Shown here piece after piece: positions 35,122 to 44,536 of a stretch of 64,000 bases of DNA. Position 1 is the first letter of the stretch. Each line of letters begins with the position of its first letter. Both the position numbers and the translations under genes were made by a program. Where the stretch lies: assembly GCA_035713725.1 (NCBI GenBank), contig DASTMZ010000200.1:4797-68796 (forward strand), given 5' to 3'. This DNA is from DASQPR01 sp035713725 (GTDB taxonomy: Bacteria; Actinomycetota; Actinomycetes; Mycobacteriales; Micromonosporaceae). The notes beneath the pieces are model-generated. The model did no database searches, was not told the origin of the DNA, and saw only the letters and a list, made by a program, of their open reading frames with translations.

Positions 35122-35425
35122 CGATCGACTCATACGGGGCGGTCAGCAACCGCTGGCCAGGCCGTTTAGGCGTTTCGTGGACATCTCGCGGGCCATCGCC
35201 GGTGCCGTCCTGCGGTGTGCCGTTTCCGCGATCGCGTCACGCGCGTCCCAAGTGTGCCCTAGTGTGACCTGACGGGTAGGGTCTGCCAGGTGTGACCGCG
35301 ATCTTTGCGGGGTAATCCAGCGTCCCGGCGTGCTGGCCGCCGCCGACCGGCAGATATACGGTCCGCGGCGACAAGGACCATCCCGCCCGGCCGGGCGGCC
35401 GACACCCGGGTGAAAGGGGTTCACG
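35122..35425. other. intergenic region before the DUF948 gene
   Basis: This 304-base gap has no gene. TAGGGT near 35276 resembles a -10. A perfect 16-base GC palindrome (CCGCCCGGCCGGGCGG, 35383-35398) lies before the AAAGGGG ribosome-binding site of the next gene and could act on its mRNA. Confidence 0.35.
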
Positions 35426-35881
35426 GTGTCCGGTGGCGAAATCGCAGCGCTCATCGCAGCGGGCGCGTTCGCGATGCTGGTCCTGGTGCTGTGCGTGCCT
35501 ATCCTGCGGTTGCGGCACACGGTGGACGCCGCCACCCGCGCGATCAACGACCTCAACGATCGCACCGCTCCGTTGCTCGGCAACGTGAACACGACCGTCG
35601 ACAACGTCAACACCGCGCTCGGCCAGGTGCATACCACGCTCGACGAGGTGAACGCGCAGCTGGTCCGCGTCGACACGATCACCGCGCACGCCTCCACGGT
35701 CAGCGCCAACGTCGCCAATCTCGCCACCGTCGTGTCGTCGGCCGCGGCGAACCCGTTGGTCAAGGTCGCGTCGTTCGGCTATGGCTTGCGCCGCGCGGCA
35801 CGTCTGCGGCGAAAGGCGGACGACGAGGCCGACGTGCGCGCCGAACTCAAGGAACGGCGGAAGGCAATTCGACGCCGATAG
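35426..35881 (+). CDS. DUF948-domain membrane protein
   Basis: The 151-residue protein has an N-terminal membrane helix (about 7-27, ALIAAGAFAMLVLVLCVPIL) followed by a long amphipathic heptad-like region (VDAATRAINDLNDRTAPLLGNVNTTVDNVN and similar), as in DUF948 proteins. Function is unknown. The order DUF948, DUF6167, alaS is conserved in actinomycetes. The GTG start at 35426 follows AAAGGGG. Confidence 0.88.
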   Translation: MSGGEIAALIAAGAFAMLVLVLCVPILRLRHTVDAATRAINDLNDRTAPLLGNVNTTVDNVNTALGQVHTTLDEVNAQLVRVDTITAHASTVSANVANLATVVSSAAANPLVKVASFGYGLRRAARLRRKADDEADVRAELKERRKAIRRR

Positions 35882-36009
35882 TGAGTCCGCCGGTGCCGAT
35901 GTGAGCAGACACCCCGCCCCGCCGCGCCGTGCGCCGCGGGGCGGTACGTTCATCCGGCACCCGTCGCGTGTGCTCGCGGAATCGACGGTCGCGAACAGGA
36001 GATCGACAG

Positions 36010-36297
36010 ATGAGACGATTGTTGTGGCTGGGCGTCGGGCTCGCCATCGGCGCGCTCGCGGTGCGCGCAATCTCGAAGCAGGCACAGCGGCTCACGCCCG
36101 GTGGGATCGCCGACTCAGCGCGGAAATCGGCTGGTGGCCTTGCCGGCTCGGTCCGTAGCTTTGTTAGCGACGTGCGGGACGGCATGGCGGAGCGCGAGGC
36201 GCAGATTCACGCGGCTTTCGCGGAAGGCGAGGCGATGCACGGCCGACCGACCGGGTTGGATGACTTCTACGTCGAGGAAGGTAATCACCGCCGATGA
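36010..36297 (+). CDS. DUF6167-like small membrane protein
   Basis: The 95-residue protein has one N-terminal helix (MRRLLWLGVGLAIGALAVRAI) and an amphipathic helix with GGLAGSVRSFVSDVRDGMAEREAQI. It matches the small protein usually found between DUF948 and alaS. Its ATG follows AGGAG, and its stop overlaps the alaS ATG by four bases, so the two are co-translated. Role unknown. Confidence 0.8.
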   Translation: MRRLLWLGVGLAIGALAVRAISKQAQRLTPGGIADSARKSAGGLAGSVRSFVSDVRDGMAEREAQIHAAFAEGEAMHGRPTGLDDFYVEEGNHRR

Positions 36298-38978
36298 GGA
36301 CCGCGGAGATCAAGCGACGGTTCCTGACCCACTTCGAGGCGAACGGACACACGGTGGTGCCGAGCGCACCACTGCCGGCCATCGACGATCCCAACCTACT
36401 GTTCATCAACGCCGGCATGGTCCAGTTTGTCCCGTACTTCCTCGGTCAGCGCCCGGCGCCCTATCCGCGCGCGGTGAGCGTCCAGAAGTGTCTGCGTACG
36501 CCGGACATCGACGAGGTCGGCAAGACCAGCCGGCACGGCACGTTCTTCCAGATGAACGGCAACTTCTCGTTCGGCGACTACTTCAAGGACGATGCGATCC
36601 GACTGGCGTGGGAGCTGTCCACGCGCTCGATCGATGACGGCGGTTTCGGTCTCGACCCGGAACGCATCTGGGCGACCGTCTACCTGGACGACGACGAGGC
36701 GATCGACATCTGGCGTCGCACCGGCGTCCCGCTCGAGCGCATCGTCCGACGTGGCAAGACGGACAACTTCTGGTCGATGGGCATTCCCGGCCCGTGCGGA
36801 CCGTGCTCCGAGATCTACTACGACCGCGGACCGGACTACGGCCCGGACGGCGGGCCGGCGGTCGACGAGGACCGCTTCCTGGAGTTCTGGAATCTCGTGT
36901 TTATGCAATACAAGATGAGCGCGATCCGGACCAAGGAGGACTTCGACCTGGCGGGCGACTTGCCGGCCCGCAACATCGACACCGGCATGGGCCTGGAGCG
37001 TGTCGCCACGCTGCTGCAGGGCGTCGACAACCTGTACGAGATCGACGAGGTCCGCCCGGTGCTGGACAAGGCGGTTGAGCTCACCGGCAAGCCGTACGGC
37101 GTGAGCCACTCGCACGTCGCGGCGCAGTCCGCGCCCGACGACGTACAGCTGCGGGTCATCGCCGATCACGTACGTACCGGTCTCATGATGATCAGCGACG
37201 GCGTCACGCCCGGCAACGACGGCCGTGGTTACGTGCTACGCCGGATCCTGCGCCGTGCGGTCCGCGCGATGCGACTGCTCGGTTTCGAGGGCGCGGCCTT
37301 GCCGCAGCTCTTGCCAGTGGCGCGGGACAGCATGTCGCCGTCCTACCCGGAGGTGGCCACCGACTTCGGGCGGATCAGCCAGTACGCGTACAACGAAGAG
37401 CAGATGTTCCTCGAGACGCTGGGCAAGGGCACCACGATCCTCGACATGGCGGTCGCGGAAACCAAGAAGGCGGGCGGCACGACGATCACCGGTGATCGCG
37501 CGTTCGCGTTGCACGACACGTACGGGTTCCCGATCGACCTGACCCTGGAAATCGCGGCGGAGCAAGGACTCGCCGTCGACCAGGACGAGTTCCGCCGGCT
37601 GATGACCGAGCAGCGATCCCGTGCGAAGGAGGACGCGAGGCAGCGCAAGCAAGGCCACACCGACCTGTCCGCGTACGGTGCGGTGCTCGACGCCGGCGGC
37701 CCGATCGAGTTCTCCGGCTACCACGAGGTGGAGCGCGAGTCGCGGATCCGCGCACTGCTGTCCGGCGGCAACGGTCTGGGCGAGGCGGAACAGGGACAGA
37801 CGGTCGAGCTCGTGCTGGACGCGACGCCGTTCTACGCGGAGGGCGGCGGCCAGCAGCCGGACAACGGCATCATCACCGTCGACGGTGGACGGTTCGAGGT
37901 GTTTGACGTCCAGCAGCCGGTGCCGGGCGTCATCGTGCACCGCGGCCGCGTCGTGTCCGGCTCGGTTCGGCAGGGCGACACCGCCTTCGCGGAGATCGAC
38001 GTGACGCGACGCCGCGCGATCTCCCGCGCGCACACCGCGACCCACCTCGTGCACCAGACGATGCGCAACTTCCTCGGCGACTCCGCGACCCAGGCCGGTT
38101 CACTGAACGCGCCCGGTCGGCTGCGCTTCGACTTCAACACGCCGGGTGCGGTGTCACCCTCCGTGTTGCGCGATGTTGAGCAGCAGGTCAACGAGGTGCT
38201 GATGAGCGACCTCGAGGTGCGTGCGTTCATCACGTCGCAGGCCGAGGCGCGCCGGCTCGGCGCCATGGCGCTGTTCGGCGAGAAGTACGGCGACGAGGTG
38301 CGCGTCGTCGAGGTGGGCGAATACGCGCGCGAGTTGTGTGGCGGCACGCACGTGGCGCGCTCCGGTCAGCTTGGCCTCGTGAAAATCCTGCACGAGGCGT
38401 CGATCGGCTCTGGCGTACGCCGTGTCGAGGCGCTCGTCGGCATTGACGCGCTGGACTTCCTGGCCCGTGAGCACACGCTCGTGTCCCGGCTGGCCGAGCT
38501 TTACCGCGTGCCGAACGACCAGGTCGCGGACCGGGTCGAGGCGACCGTGTCGGCGTTGCGGGACGCGGAACGTGAGCTCGAGAAGTTGCGCGCCCAGATG
38601 GTGCTCGGCGGCGCGGCGGCGTACGCGGACGCAGCGCGCGACATCGGCGGCGTGGCGTACGTCGGCGTGGCGGCGCCGGAGGGCGCGAGCGGCAACGACG
38701 TACGTACCCTCGCGCAGGAGATTCGCGGCCGGATCCCGCAGGCGCGACCGGCGATCGTCGCGGTGGTGTCGACCGCGGGCGGCAAGGCGTCGCTCGTCGT
38801 GACCGTCAACGGCGCGGGACGGGATCTCGGACTGTCCGCGAGCGATCTGGTCAGGGGAGCGCTGTCCGGCCGCGGCGGTGGCAACACCGAACTCGCGCAG
38901 GGCGGCGGCGTACCGGCCGACGACGGGCCGGTGTTGCTTGCGGCTGTCGAGGCGGCGGTCGCCGGCCACGGTGGGTGA
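36294..38978 (+). CDS. alaS: alanyl-tRNA synthetase
   Basis: The 894-residue enzyme has the class II catalytic core (RRRFLTHFEANGHTVVPSAPL-like start, SFGDYFK, RPVLDKAVEL), an editing domain with the zinc ligands HTATH and CGGTH, and the C-terminal C-Ala domain (GRGGGNTELAQGGG). It charges and proofreads tRNA-Ala. It overlaps the DUF6167 gene and precedes ruvX by 15 bases. Confidence 0.97.
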   Translation: MRTAEIKRRFLTHFEANGHTVVPSAPLPAIDDPNLLFINAGMVQFVPYFLGQRPAPYPRAVSVQKCLRTPDIDEVGKTSRHGTFFQMNGNFSFGDYFKDDAIRLAWELSTRSIDDGGFGLDPERIWATVYLDDDEAIDIWRRTGVPLERIVRRGKTDNFWSMGIPGPCGPCSEIYYDRGPDYGPDGGPAVDEDRFLEFWNLVFMQYKMSAIRTKEDFDLAGDLPARNIDTGMGLERVATLLQGVDNLYEIDEVRPVLDKAVELTGKPYGVSHSHVAAQSAPDDVQLRVIADHVRTGLMMISDGVTPGNDGRGYVLRRILRRAVRAMRLLGFEGAALPQLLPVARDSMSPSYPEVATDFGRISQYAYNEEQMFLETLGKGTTILDMAVAETKKAGGTTITGDRAFALHDTYGFPIDLTLEIAAEQGLAVDQDEFRRLMTEQRSRAKEDARQRKQGHTDLSAYGAVLDAGGPIEFSGYHEVERESRIRALLSGGNGLGEAEQGQTVELVLDATPFYAEGGGQQPDNGIITVDGGRFEVFDVQQPVPGVIVHRGRVVSGSVRQGDTAFAEIDVTRRRAISRAHTATHLVHQTMRNFLGDSATQAGSLNAPGRLRFDFNTPGAVSPSVLRDVEQQVNEVLMSDLEVRAFITSQAEARRLGAMALFGEKYGDEVRVVEVGEYARELCGGTHVARSGQLGLVKILHEASIGSGVRRVEALVGIDALDFLAREHTLVSRLAELYRVPNDQVADRVEATVSALRDAERELEKLRAQMVLGGAAAYADAARDIGGVAYVGVAAPEGASGNDVRTLAQEIRGRIPQARPAIVAVVSTAGGKASLVVTVNGAGRDLGLSASDLVRGALSGRGGGNTELAQGGGVPADDGPVLLAAVEAAVAGHGG

Positions 38979-38993
38979 GCGCACCGGGCGCGA

Positions 38994-39458
38994 ATGGACG
39001 TGACGTTCGAACGCGGGACGCGACTCGGCATCGATGTCGGCCGAGTCCGCGTCGGCGTCGCGATCAGCGATCCGGACGGGATTCTGGCGACGCCGCTCGT
39101 CACGCTGCAGCGTGACTACGCCGCTACAGACGGTAGGTTTTCGGCTGATATCTCGGAAATTGCCCGGCTTGTCGGCGTCCATCGCGTCGTCGAAGTCGTT
39201 GTCGGCCTACCCGTCCGTTTGACCGGTGACGAAGGCGTCGCAGCACGCGGTGCACGTGAATATGCGCAGCTTCTGGCTGGTGCGGTTGCCCCTATACCCA
39301 TCGCGCTGTCTGATGAGAGGATGTCGACAGTCGTGGCCGCGCGTAGGCTGGCGGAACGCGGCGTACGTGGTAAGCGGCAGCGTGCCGTAGTTGACCAGGC
39401 GGCCGCCGTGGAGATCCTCCAGGGCTGGCTGGATGCACACCGGAGGCGTGTTCAGTGA
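38994..39458 (+). CDS. ruvX: Holliday junction resolvase-like protein RuvX (YqgF)
   Basis: The 154-residue RNase H-fold nuclease begins TRLGIDVGRVRVGVAISDPDGILATPL, the hallmark of RuvX, and keeps VVGLPVRLTGDEG and DERMSTVVAARRL. Family members process pre-16S rRNA ends and possibly junction DNA. Its stop overlaps the mltG GTG. Start at ATG 38994. Confidence 0.94.
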   Translation: MDVTFERGTRLGIDVGRVRVGVAISDPDGILATPLVTLQRDYAATDGRFSADISEIARLVGVHRVVEVVVGLPVRLTGDEGVAARGAREYAQLLAGAVAPIPIALSDERMSTVVAARRLAERGVRGKRQRAVVDQAAAVEILQGWLDAHRRRVQ

Positions 39459-41230
39459 GCGACGGGCGTGACGCGTCGTGGCATGACGGGCGTGACCGCC
39501 AGCGACGACAACACCCAGCGGTCGACCACGGCCACAACGTGCTTCGAGACCAGGGCTATCCAGACAACAACCCGAGTTACGGCGGATACGCCGCCGGCGG
39601 CTACGACCCGAACTACGACCCGAACTACGGCGGGTACGTCCCGGAGTCGTATGACGCCAACACGTACGGCGATCCGGGCAACGGGTACGGCTACCCGCCG
39701 CAGGGCTACTCCGATCAGGACTACCGATCCGGGTACGACCAGCCGGACTACGGACATCCCGGGTACGGTGGCCAGGGCTACCCACCCGACGCATACCCGG
39801 CACAGGGTTATCCGGGCGGCGGATACGGCGAGCAGCCACCGCCGGACGACGGATTCTTCGACTCCCGCTACGACCCGCGCTACCCGCCCACCGGCCAAGG
39901 CGACTACCCGACGGGCAGCTTCATCGAGCACGGCTTCGACTCGCCGGCCGGCCTCACGACCAGCGGCCGCATGCGTGCGGTCGGTCGCGGCGTGGACGAG
40001 GGGCGCACCACTGGGCACAACCGGCGCATCCCCGGCGTACCGGTCGACGTGGACTTTCCGTCAGCAGGTGCGAAGCGCAAGAAGAAGCGGCGCAAGAAGA
40101 CGCCGATCGTGTTGATTGTCATGCTTCTGCTGTTGGCCGGGGTCGGTGGCGGCGCGTATTTCGGCCTCGACAAAATCCGGTCGTATTTCGGCAGCGCGCC
40201 AGACTACACCGGCCTGGGCAGTGGCGATGTCAAGGTGAAGATCGCAGAGGGCGACACCGCGACCGCTATCGCGGACACGCTCCTTGCCGACCACGTCATC
40301 AAGAGCAAGGAATCGTTCATCAAGGCGGCGATCGCCGACCCGAAGTCGAAGACGATCGAGCACGGTTGGTATCGCCTGCATGAGCACATGAGCGCGAAGA
40401 ACGCGCTGGCCATGCTCGTCGCGAAGGACAGCAACGGCAACCCGCTCAACCTGTTCATCTACAAGGTCACCATTCCCGAGGGCACCATCTCCATCGACAT
40501 CTACGCCCTGCTGTCGAAGGCGACCGGCATACCGGTGCAGCAGTTCATCGACGCGGCGAAGGATCCGGTCGCGCTCGGGGTCGACAAGGCGTGGTTCACC
40601 GCGAAGCGCGACGACGGTCGCGTGACGGTCACCGCGAACGTCAAAGGCTTCAAATATCCGGCGATGATCGAGGGTTTCCTCTTCCCGGCGACATACAGCT
40701 TCCAGCCGGACGAGACCGCGCAGCAGATGCTCGCCGATATGGTGAAGAAGTTCAACGACGTCGCGACGCAGCTGGACTTCGTGAACCTGGTGCAGTCGAA
40801 GCTGAAGATCCCGCCGATCGAGGCGCTGATCGCGGCGTCGATCGCTCAGTCGGAGGCGACCACGGCGCAGGACATGGCAGGCGTGACGCGGGTGCTCTAC
40901 AACCGCGTGTTCAAGGGCCTCGCGAACAAGCTGCTCGGCGTGGACAGCGAGACGAACTACTTCCTGCGCATGACCGGTCATGACGCGAAGACGTCGGACC
41001 AGTTGAAGTCGTCCGAGCTCAACGACAAGAACGACCCGTACAACACGCACACCGTGACCGGCTTCCCGCCCGGCGCGATCAGCAACCCGGGTGAGGACGC
41101 GCTGAAGGCCGCGCTCAACCCCGATCCATCGAAGGTCGGCTACGGCTACTTCCAGACCATCGGCAACGACCCCAAGGTCGTGTTCTCCAAGACATACGCC
41201 GACTTCTGCAAGCTCAACACCTCGTGCTGA
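39455..41230 (+). CDS. mltG: endolytic murein transglycosylase MltG with Tyr/Gly/Pro-rich N-terminus
   Basis: The 591 residues start with about 200 of low complexity, rich in Tyr, Gly, Pro, Asp and Gln (for example YDPNYDPNYGGY), then a basic patch (KRKKKRRKK, about 207-215), a membrane helix at about 218-240 and the YceG/MltG catalytic domain. The catalytic glutamate is in EGFLFPATYSF, and ASIAQSEATTAQDMAGVTRVLYNR is the second signature. MltG cuts nascent glycan strands near the membrane. GTG at 39455 overlaps the ruvX TGA. Confidence 0.93.
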   Translation: MSDGRDASWHDGRDRQRRQHPAVDHGHNVLRDQGYPDNNPSYGGYAAGGYDPNYDPNYGGYVPESYDANTYGDPGNGYGYPPQGYSDQDYRSGYDQPDYGHPGYGGQGYPPDAYPAQGYPGGGYGEQPPPDDGFFDSRYDPRYPPTGQGDYPTGSFIEHGFDSPAGLTTSGRMRAVGRGVDEGRTTGHNRRIPGVPVDVDFPSAGAKRKKKRRKKTPIVLIVMLLLLAGVGGGAYFGLDKIRSYFGSAPDYTGLGSGDVKVKIAEGDTATAIADTLLADHVIKSKESFIKAAIADPKSKTIEHGWYRLHEHMSAKNALAMLVAKDSNGNPLNLFIYKVTIPEGTISIDIYALLSKATGIPVQQFIDAAKDPVALGVDKAWFTAKRDDGRVTVTANVKGFKYPAMIEGFLFPATYSFQPDETAQQMLADMVKKFNDVATQLDFVNLVQSKLKIPPIEALIAASIAQSEATTAQDMAGVTRVLYNRVFKGLANKLLGVDSETNYFLRMTGHDAKTSDQLKSSELNDKNDPYNTHTVTGFPPGAISNPGEDALKAALNPDPSKVGYGYFQTIGNDPKVVFSKTYADFCKLNTSC

Positions 41231-42048
41231 GCGCGGCGCCGCGGCGCGCCGCGGTGCTGGGCTCGCCGATCGCGCACTCGCTGTCGCCGGTGCTGCACAA
41301 CGCGGGCTACCTGGCGGCCGGACTCGACGGCTGGCGTTACTCGGCGGTGGAATGCGGCGAGTCGGATCTGCCGGCCTTCGTGGCCGGACTCGATGCGGAG
41401 TGGGCCGGGCTCTCGCTCACCATGCCGCTCAAGTCGGCCGCGCTCGCGGTGGCCGGCGATGTCGCGCCGCTGGCAGCCGCGATCGGTGCTGCCAACACAC
41501 TGGTGCGTACGCCGCACGGCTGGCGGGCGGACAACACCGACGCGCCGGGCATGGTCGACGCGCTGCGCCAGGCCGGCGTGAAGCGCGTTGAGTCCGTCGC
41601 GATCCTCGGCGCTGGCGGTACCGCTCATGCGGCAGTCGCCGCGGCTGGCGATCTCGGCGCCGACGACATCCACGTCTACGCCCGCCGTGTCGCGGCGTTC
41701 GACGAGCTGGCCGAGGCGGCGGACCGGCTCGGCACCTCGATCACGTACGGTCCGTGGCCCGACGCGAACGGCTGCGCGGATGCCGATCTCGTGGTGTCCA
41801 CCGTGCCGAGGGGTGTCACGGACGCACTTCGCCCCCGGTGGCGTCCGGCGAACACGGTCTTCGACGCGCTCTACGACCCTTGGCCGACACCGTTCGCGGC
41901 GACCGCGGCGGAGGCCGGCGCCACGATCGTGTCCGGCCTGGATCTGCTGCTTCACCAAGCGGTGCACCAGTTCGAGCTGTTCACCGGCGTAAACGCACCG
42001 GTCGACGCGATGCGTGACGCGCTCGCTGCCGCGGCCGCCCGCCGCTGA
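41224..42048 (+). CDS. aroE: shikimate 5-dehydrogenase
   Basis: The 274-residue enzyme reduces 3-dehydroshikimate with NADPH. The substrate-binding AVLGSPIAHSLSPVLHN and TMPLKSAAL blocks and the NADP loop AILGAGGTAHAAVAA are all visible; the catalytic Lys is in MPLK. GTG at 41224 overlaps the mltG end by seven bases. It is the first of three shikimate genes. Confidence 0.95.
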   Translation: MLSAAPRRAAVLGSPIAHSLSPVLHNAGYLAAGLDGWRYSAVECGESDLPAFVAGLDAEWAGLSLTMPLKSAALAVAGDVAPLAAAIGAANTLVRTPHGWRADNTDAPGMVDALRQAGVKRVESVAILGAGGTAHAAVAAAGDLGADDIHVYARRVAAFDELAEAADRLGTSITYGPWPDANGCADADLVVSTVPRGVTDALRPRWRPANTVFDALYDPWPTPFAATAAEAGATIVSGLDLLLHQAVHQFELFTGVNAPVDAMRDALAAAAARR

Positions 42049-42150
42049 CCCGCTCACGTCCCGCCGTCCCGACGGCGTACCCGCTGCATGAAACCTCGCG
42101 CACGGCGGCCCGGAAGCCGCCCACGATCAGCCCGGCGCGCCGCGGCATCG

Positions 42151-42226
42151 CTTAGGCGATCATCATGGCGCCTCGCCGCATCGCTACGCTTCGGCGATCA
42201 TCATGGCGCCTCGCGGCATCGCTACG
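42151..42226 (+). repeat. 38-base tandem repeat between aroE and aroC
   Basis: Two 38-base units (42151-42188 and 42189-42226) differ at two positions, with an 8-base start of a third. The 204-base gap between aroE and aroC contains little else. No coding frame or promoter was recognised. Confidence 0.85.
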
Positions 42227-42252
42227 CTTCGGCGCTGTGCCAGACTTGGCGC

Positions 42253-43431
42253 GTGTTGCGTTGGTTGACCGCCGGTGAATCGCACGGCCCGGCGCTGGTC
42301 GCGGTCCTCGACGGGGTGCCGGCCGGCGTCGCGGTCACGAGCGATGACGTGGTTCGCGAGCTGGCCCGGCGTCGCCTCGGCTACGGCCGCGGCGCGCGGA
42401 TGACGTTCGAGCGGGACGAGGTCGAGATCATCGGTGGGGTACGCCACGGCGTCACGCTCGGCAGCCCGGTGGCGATCCGGGTCGCGAACACCGAATGGCC
42501 GAAGTGGCAGGCCGTCATGGCCGCCGATCCCGTCGATCCGGCAGCGCTCGTCGACCAGGCCCGCAACGCACCGCTGACCCGACCTCGACCGGGGCACGCC
42601 GATCTCGCCGGCATGCAGAAGTACGGCCACACCGACGCCCGGCCGATCCTGGAGCGGGCCAGCGCACGCGAGACGGCCGCGCGTTGCGCCATCGGTACGG
42701 TCGCGAAGGCGCTGCTCGCCCAGGGCATCGGCATCGAGATCGTGTCGCACGTTGTTGAACTCGGCACGGTGTCGGTGAAGCCCGGCCTGCAACCCGAGCC
42801 GTCGGACCGGGAGCGCATCGACGCCGACCCGTTGCGGTGCCTCGATCCGGAGGCGAGCGCGCGGATGGTTGCGGAGGTGGATGCGGCGAAGAAGGACGCC
42901 GACACGCTCGGCGGCATCGTCGAGGTCATCGCCTACGGTGTGCCGCCCGGCCTCGGCTCGCATACGCAATGGGACCGCAAGCTCGATTCGCGGCTCGCAG
43001 CGGCGCTGATGTCCGTTCACGCCATCAAGGGTGTCGAGATCGGTGACGCGTTCGCCCAGGCGCGCAGCCGTGGATCGGGCGCGCACGACGAGATCGTGCC
43101 GACCGCGACCGGCGTGCGGCGACTGACCGACCGGGCCGGCGGGCTCGAGGGCGGCATGACGAGTGGCGAGCCGGTCCGAGTGCGCGCCGCGATGAAGCCG
43201 ATCTCGTCGCTGAACCGACCATTGGCCACCGTGGACGTGACCACCGGCGAGGCGGCCACCGCTATCAACCAACGTTCCGACGTGTGCGCGGTGCCGGCCG
43301 CCGCGGTCGTCGCCGAGTCGATGGTCGCGTTCGTGCTTGCCGAGGCGGCGGTCGATAAGTTCGGTGGCGATTCGCTGGCGGAGATCCGGCGCAACCTTGC
43401 CGGATACCTCGACGCTTTGGTGATCAAGTGA
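42253..43431 (+). CDS. aroC: chorismate synthase
   Basis: The 392-residue enzyme converts EPSP to chorismate with reduced FMN. The signatures GESHGPALVAVLDGVPAGV, RGFGYGRGARMTFE-type block (RRLGYGRGARMTFERDEVEI), HADLAGMQKYGH and RASARETAARCAIG are intact. GTG at 42253 gives the standard N-terminus (LRWLTAGESHG); the longer open frame upstream crosses the tandem repeat. The stop overlaps aroK by four bases. Confidence 0.96.
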   Translation: MLRWLTAGESHGPALVAVLDGVPAGVAVTSDDVVRELARRRLGYGRGARMTFERDEVEIIGGVRHGVTLGSPVAIRVANTEWPKWQAVMAADPVDPAALVDQARNAPLTRPRPGHADLAGMQKYGHTDARPILERASARETAARCAIGTVAKALLAQGIGIEIVSHVVELGTVSVKPGLQPEPSDRERIDADPLRCLDPEASARMVAEVDAAKKDADTLGGIVEVIAYGVPPGLGSHTQWDRKLDSRLAAALMSVHAIKGVEIGDAFAQARSRGSGAHDEIVPTATGVRRLTDRAGGLEGGMTSGEPVRVRAAMKPISSLNRPLATVDVTTGEAATAINQRSDVCAVPAAAVVAESMVAFVLAEAAVDKFGGDSLAEIRRNLAGYLDALVIK

Positions 43432-43958
43432 GCGAGACCGGCCGCGCGGTTAGCCCGGTTGCTGTTCTCGTGGGGCCGCCGGGCGCCGGCAAGTCGACGG
43501 TCGGCGCGTTTCTCGCGGCCGCGCTTGGCCGACCGTTCGCGGACACCGACACGCTGATCGAGACGGCCGCCGGCAAGTCGATACCGGACATCTTCTTCGA
43601 CGACGGCGAGCCGCACTTCCGCAAGCTCGAGGCCGAGACGGTCGCGGACGCGCTGTCCACATTCGACGGTGTGCTCGCACTCGGCGCCGGCGCGATCCTC
43701 GCCGCCGAAACCCGCGAGGCACTGCGCGGACACGCGGTGGTCTATCTGTCCGTGGACTTCGCGGATGCGATCAAGCGCGTCGGGCTCGGCGCCGGGCGGC
43801 CCCTTCTGAAGATCAATCCGAGGGCGACCATGCGGCACCTGCTCGACCAGCGCCGGCCGTTCTACGAGGAGGTCGCGTCGGTCACGGTCGACACGTCCGG
43901 CCGCGCGCCGGAGGACGTCACCGCGGACATCGTGCACGCGCTGGGCCGCGCCGGCTGA
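43428..43958 (+). CDS. aroK: shikimate kinase
   Basis: The 176-residue P-loop kinase phosphorylates shikimate at the 3-hydroxyl. GPPGAGKSTVG is the Walker A, DTDTLIE the shikimate-binding aspartate pair, GEPHFRKLE carries the substrate Arg, and GRPLL lies in the lid. The usual GGG of the Walker B-like loop reads GAG (LALGAGAIL), a small variation. Many relatives have aroB next; here the run ends. Confidence 0.93.
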   Translation: MSETGRAVSPVAVLVGPPGAGKSTVGAFLAAALGRPFADTDTLIETAAGKSIPDIFFDDGEPHFRKLEAETVADALSTFDGVLALGAGAILAAETREALRGHAVVYLSVDFADAIKRVGLGAGRPLLKINPRATMRHLLDQRRPFYEEVASVTVDTSGRAPEDVTADIVHALGRAG

Positions 43959-43968
43959 CCAATCGGCG

Positions 43969-44484
43969 CTACGTCACGGCTTTCGTGGGTACCCAGAACC
44001 GCAACGTGCGCTCGTAGGGCGCGTCCGGCCGGCCACCGTGGTGCTCGATCACGCGCCTGGACGCGATGTTGTCGCGGTCGCACGTGATGAGCACGGGGTC
44101 GATGCCGAGCCGCGATGCGATGGGTAACGCCGCGCCGAGCATCGCGGTCGCGTGGCCGCGACGACGTGCGGCGGGTGCGACCTCGTAGCCGATGTGACCG
44201 CCGACTCGGGTCAGCGCCTCGGTGAGTTGGTGCCGGATGCTCAGCCGGCCGAGAAATGCCGCGCCGTCGACCCACCACAACACGGTCTCGGGGACGTACC
44301 CGGTCGGCCGCGGGGTGTCCGGCTCGGCCTGCGCGATCAACTCGTCGACGTATCGCCGGAACGTCGCCACGTCGCGGAGTTCGCCGACGTCGAGATCGAT
44401 GTGCGCGCCGTGTATCTGAAAGTCCGCGACTGCCACGAGATACGACGCGTGAACACGCTCGGTCGGCGCGACGAGGTTCGGCAC
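43969..44484 (-). CDS. GNAT-family N-acetyltransferase
   Basis: The protein (about 171 residues from GTG 44484) contains the GNAT core: GGHIGYEVAPAARRRGHATAML (motif A, acetyl-CoA binding, about 100-122), TCDRDNIASRRVIEHHGG and a C-terminal FWVPT. The N-terminus PNLVAPTERVHASYLVAVADF is typical of a group found in actinomycetes. An ATG at 44535 would lie inside the promoter region, so the shorter start is preferred, although it has no clear ribosome-binding site. The substrate is unknown. It is divergent from the RHH/Clp-N gene over a shared operator. Confidence 0.8.
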   Translation of the reverse strand: MPNLVAPTERVHASYLVAVADFQIHGAHIDLDVGELRDVATFRRYVDELIAQAEPDTPRPTGYVPETVLWWVDGAAFLGRLSIRHQLTEALTRVGGHIGYEVAPAARRRGHATAMLGAALPIASRLGIDPVLITCDRDNIASRRVIEHHGGRPDAPYERTLRFWVPTKAVT

Positions 44485-44536
44485 CGGCCCATTGTGAATC
44501 AGGCCGAGGCGGCACGGCGACGACTTTGCCCGCATG

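Noticed and set aside
35383..35398. GC palindrome as transcription terminator
   Set aside because: It lies just before a ribosome-binding site and has no gene end close upstream (the previous stop is 260 bases away), so it is noted only within the intergenic entry.
42151..42226. Possible CRISPR array or IS end
   Set aside because: Only two abutting units, no spacers, and no transposase gene nearby.
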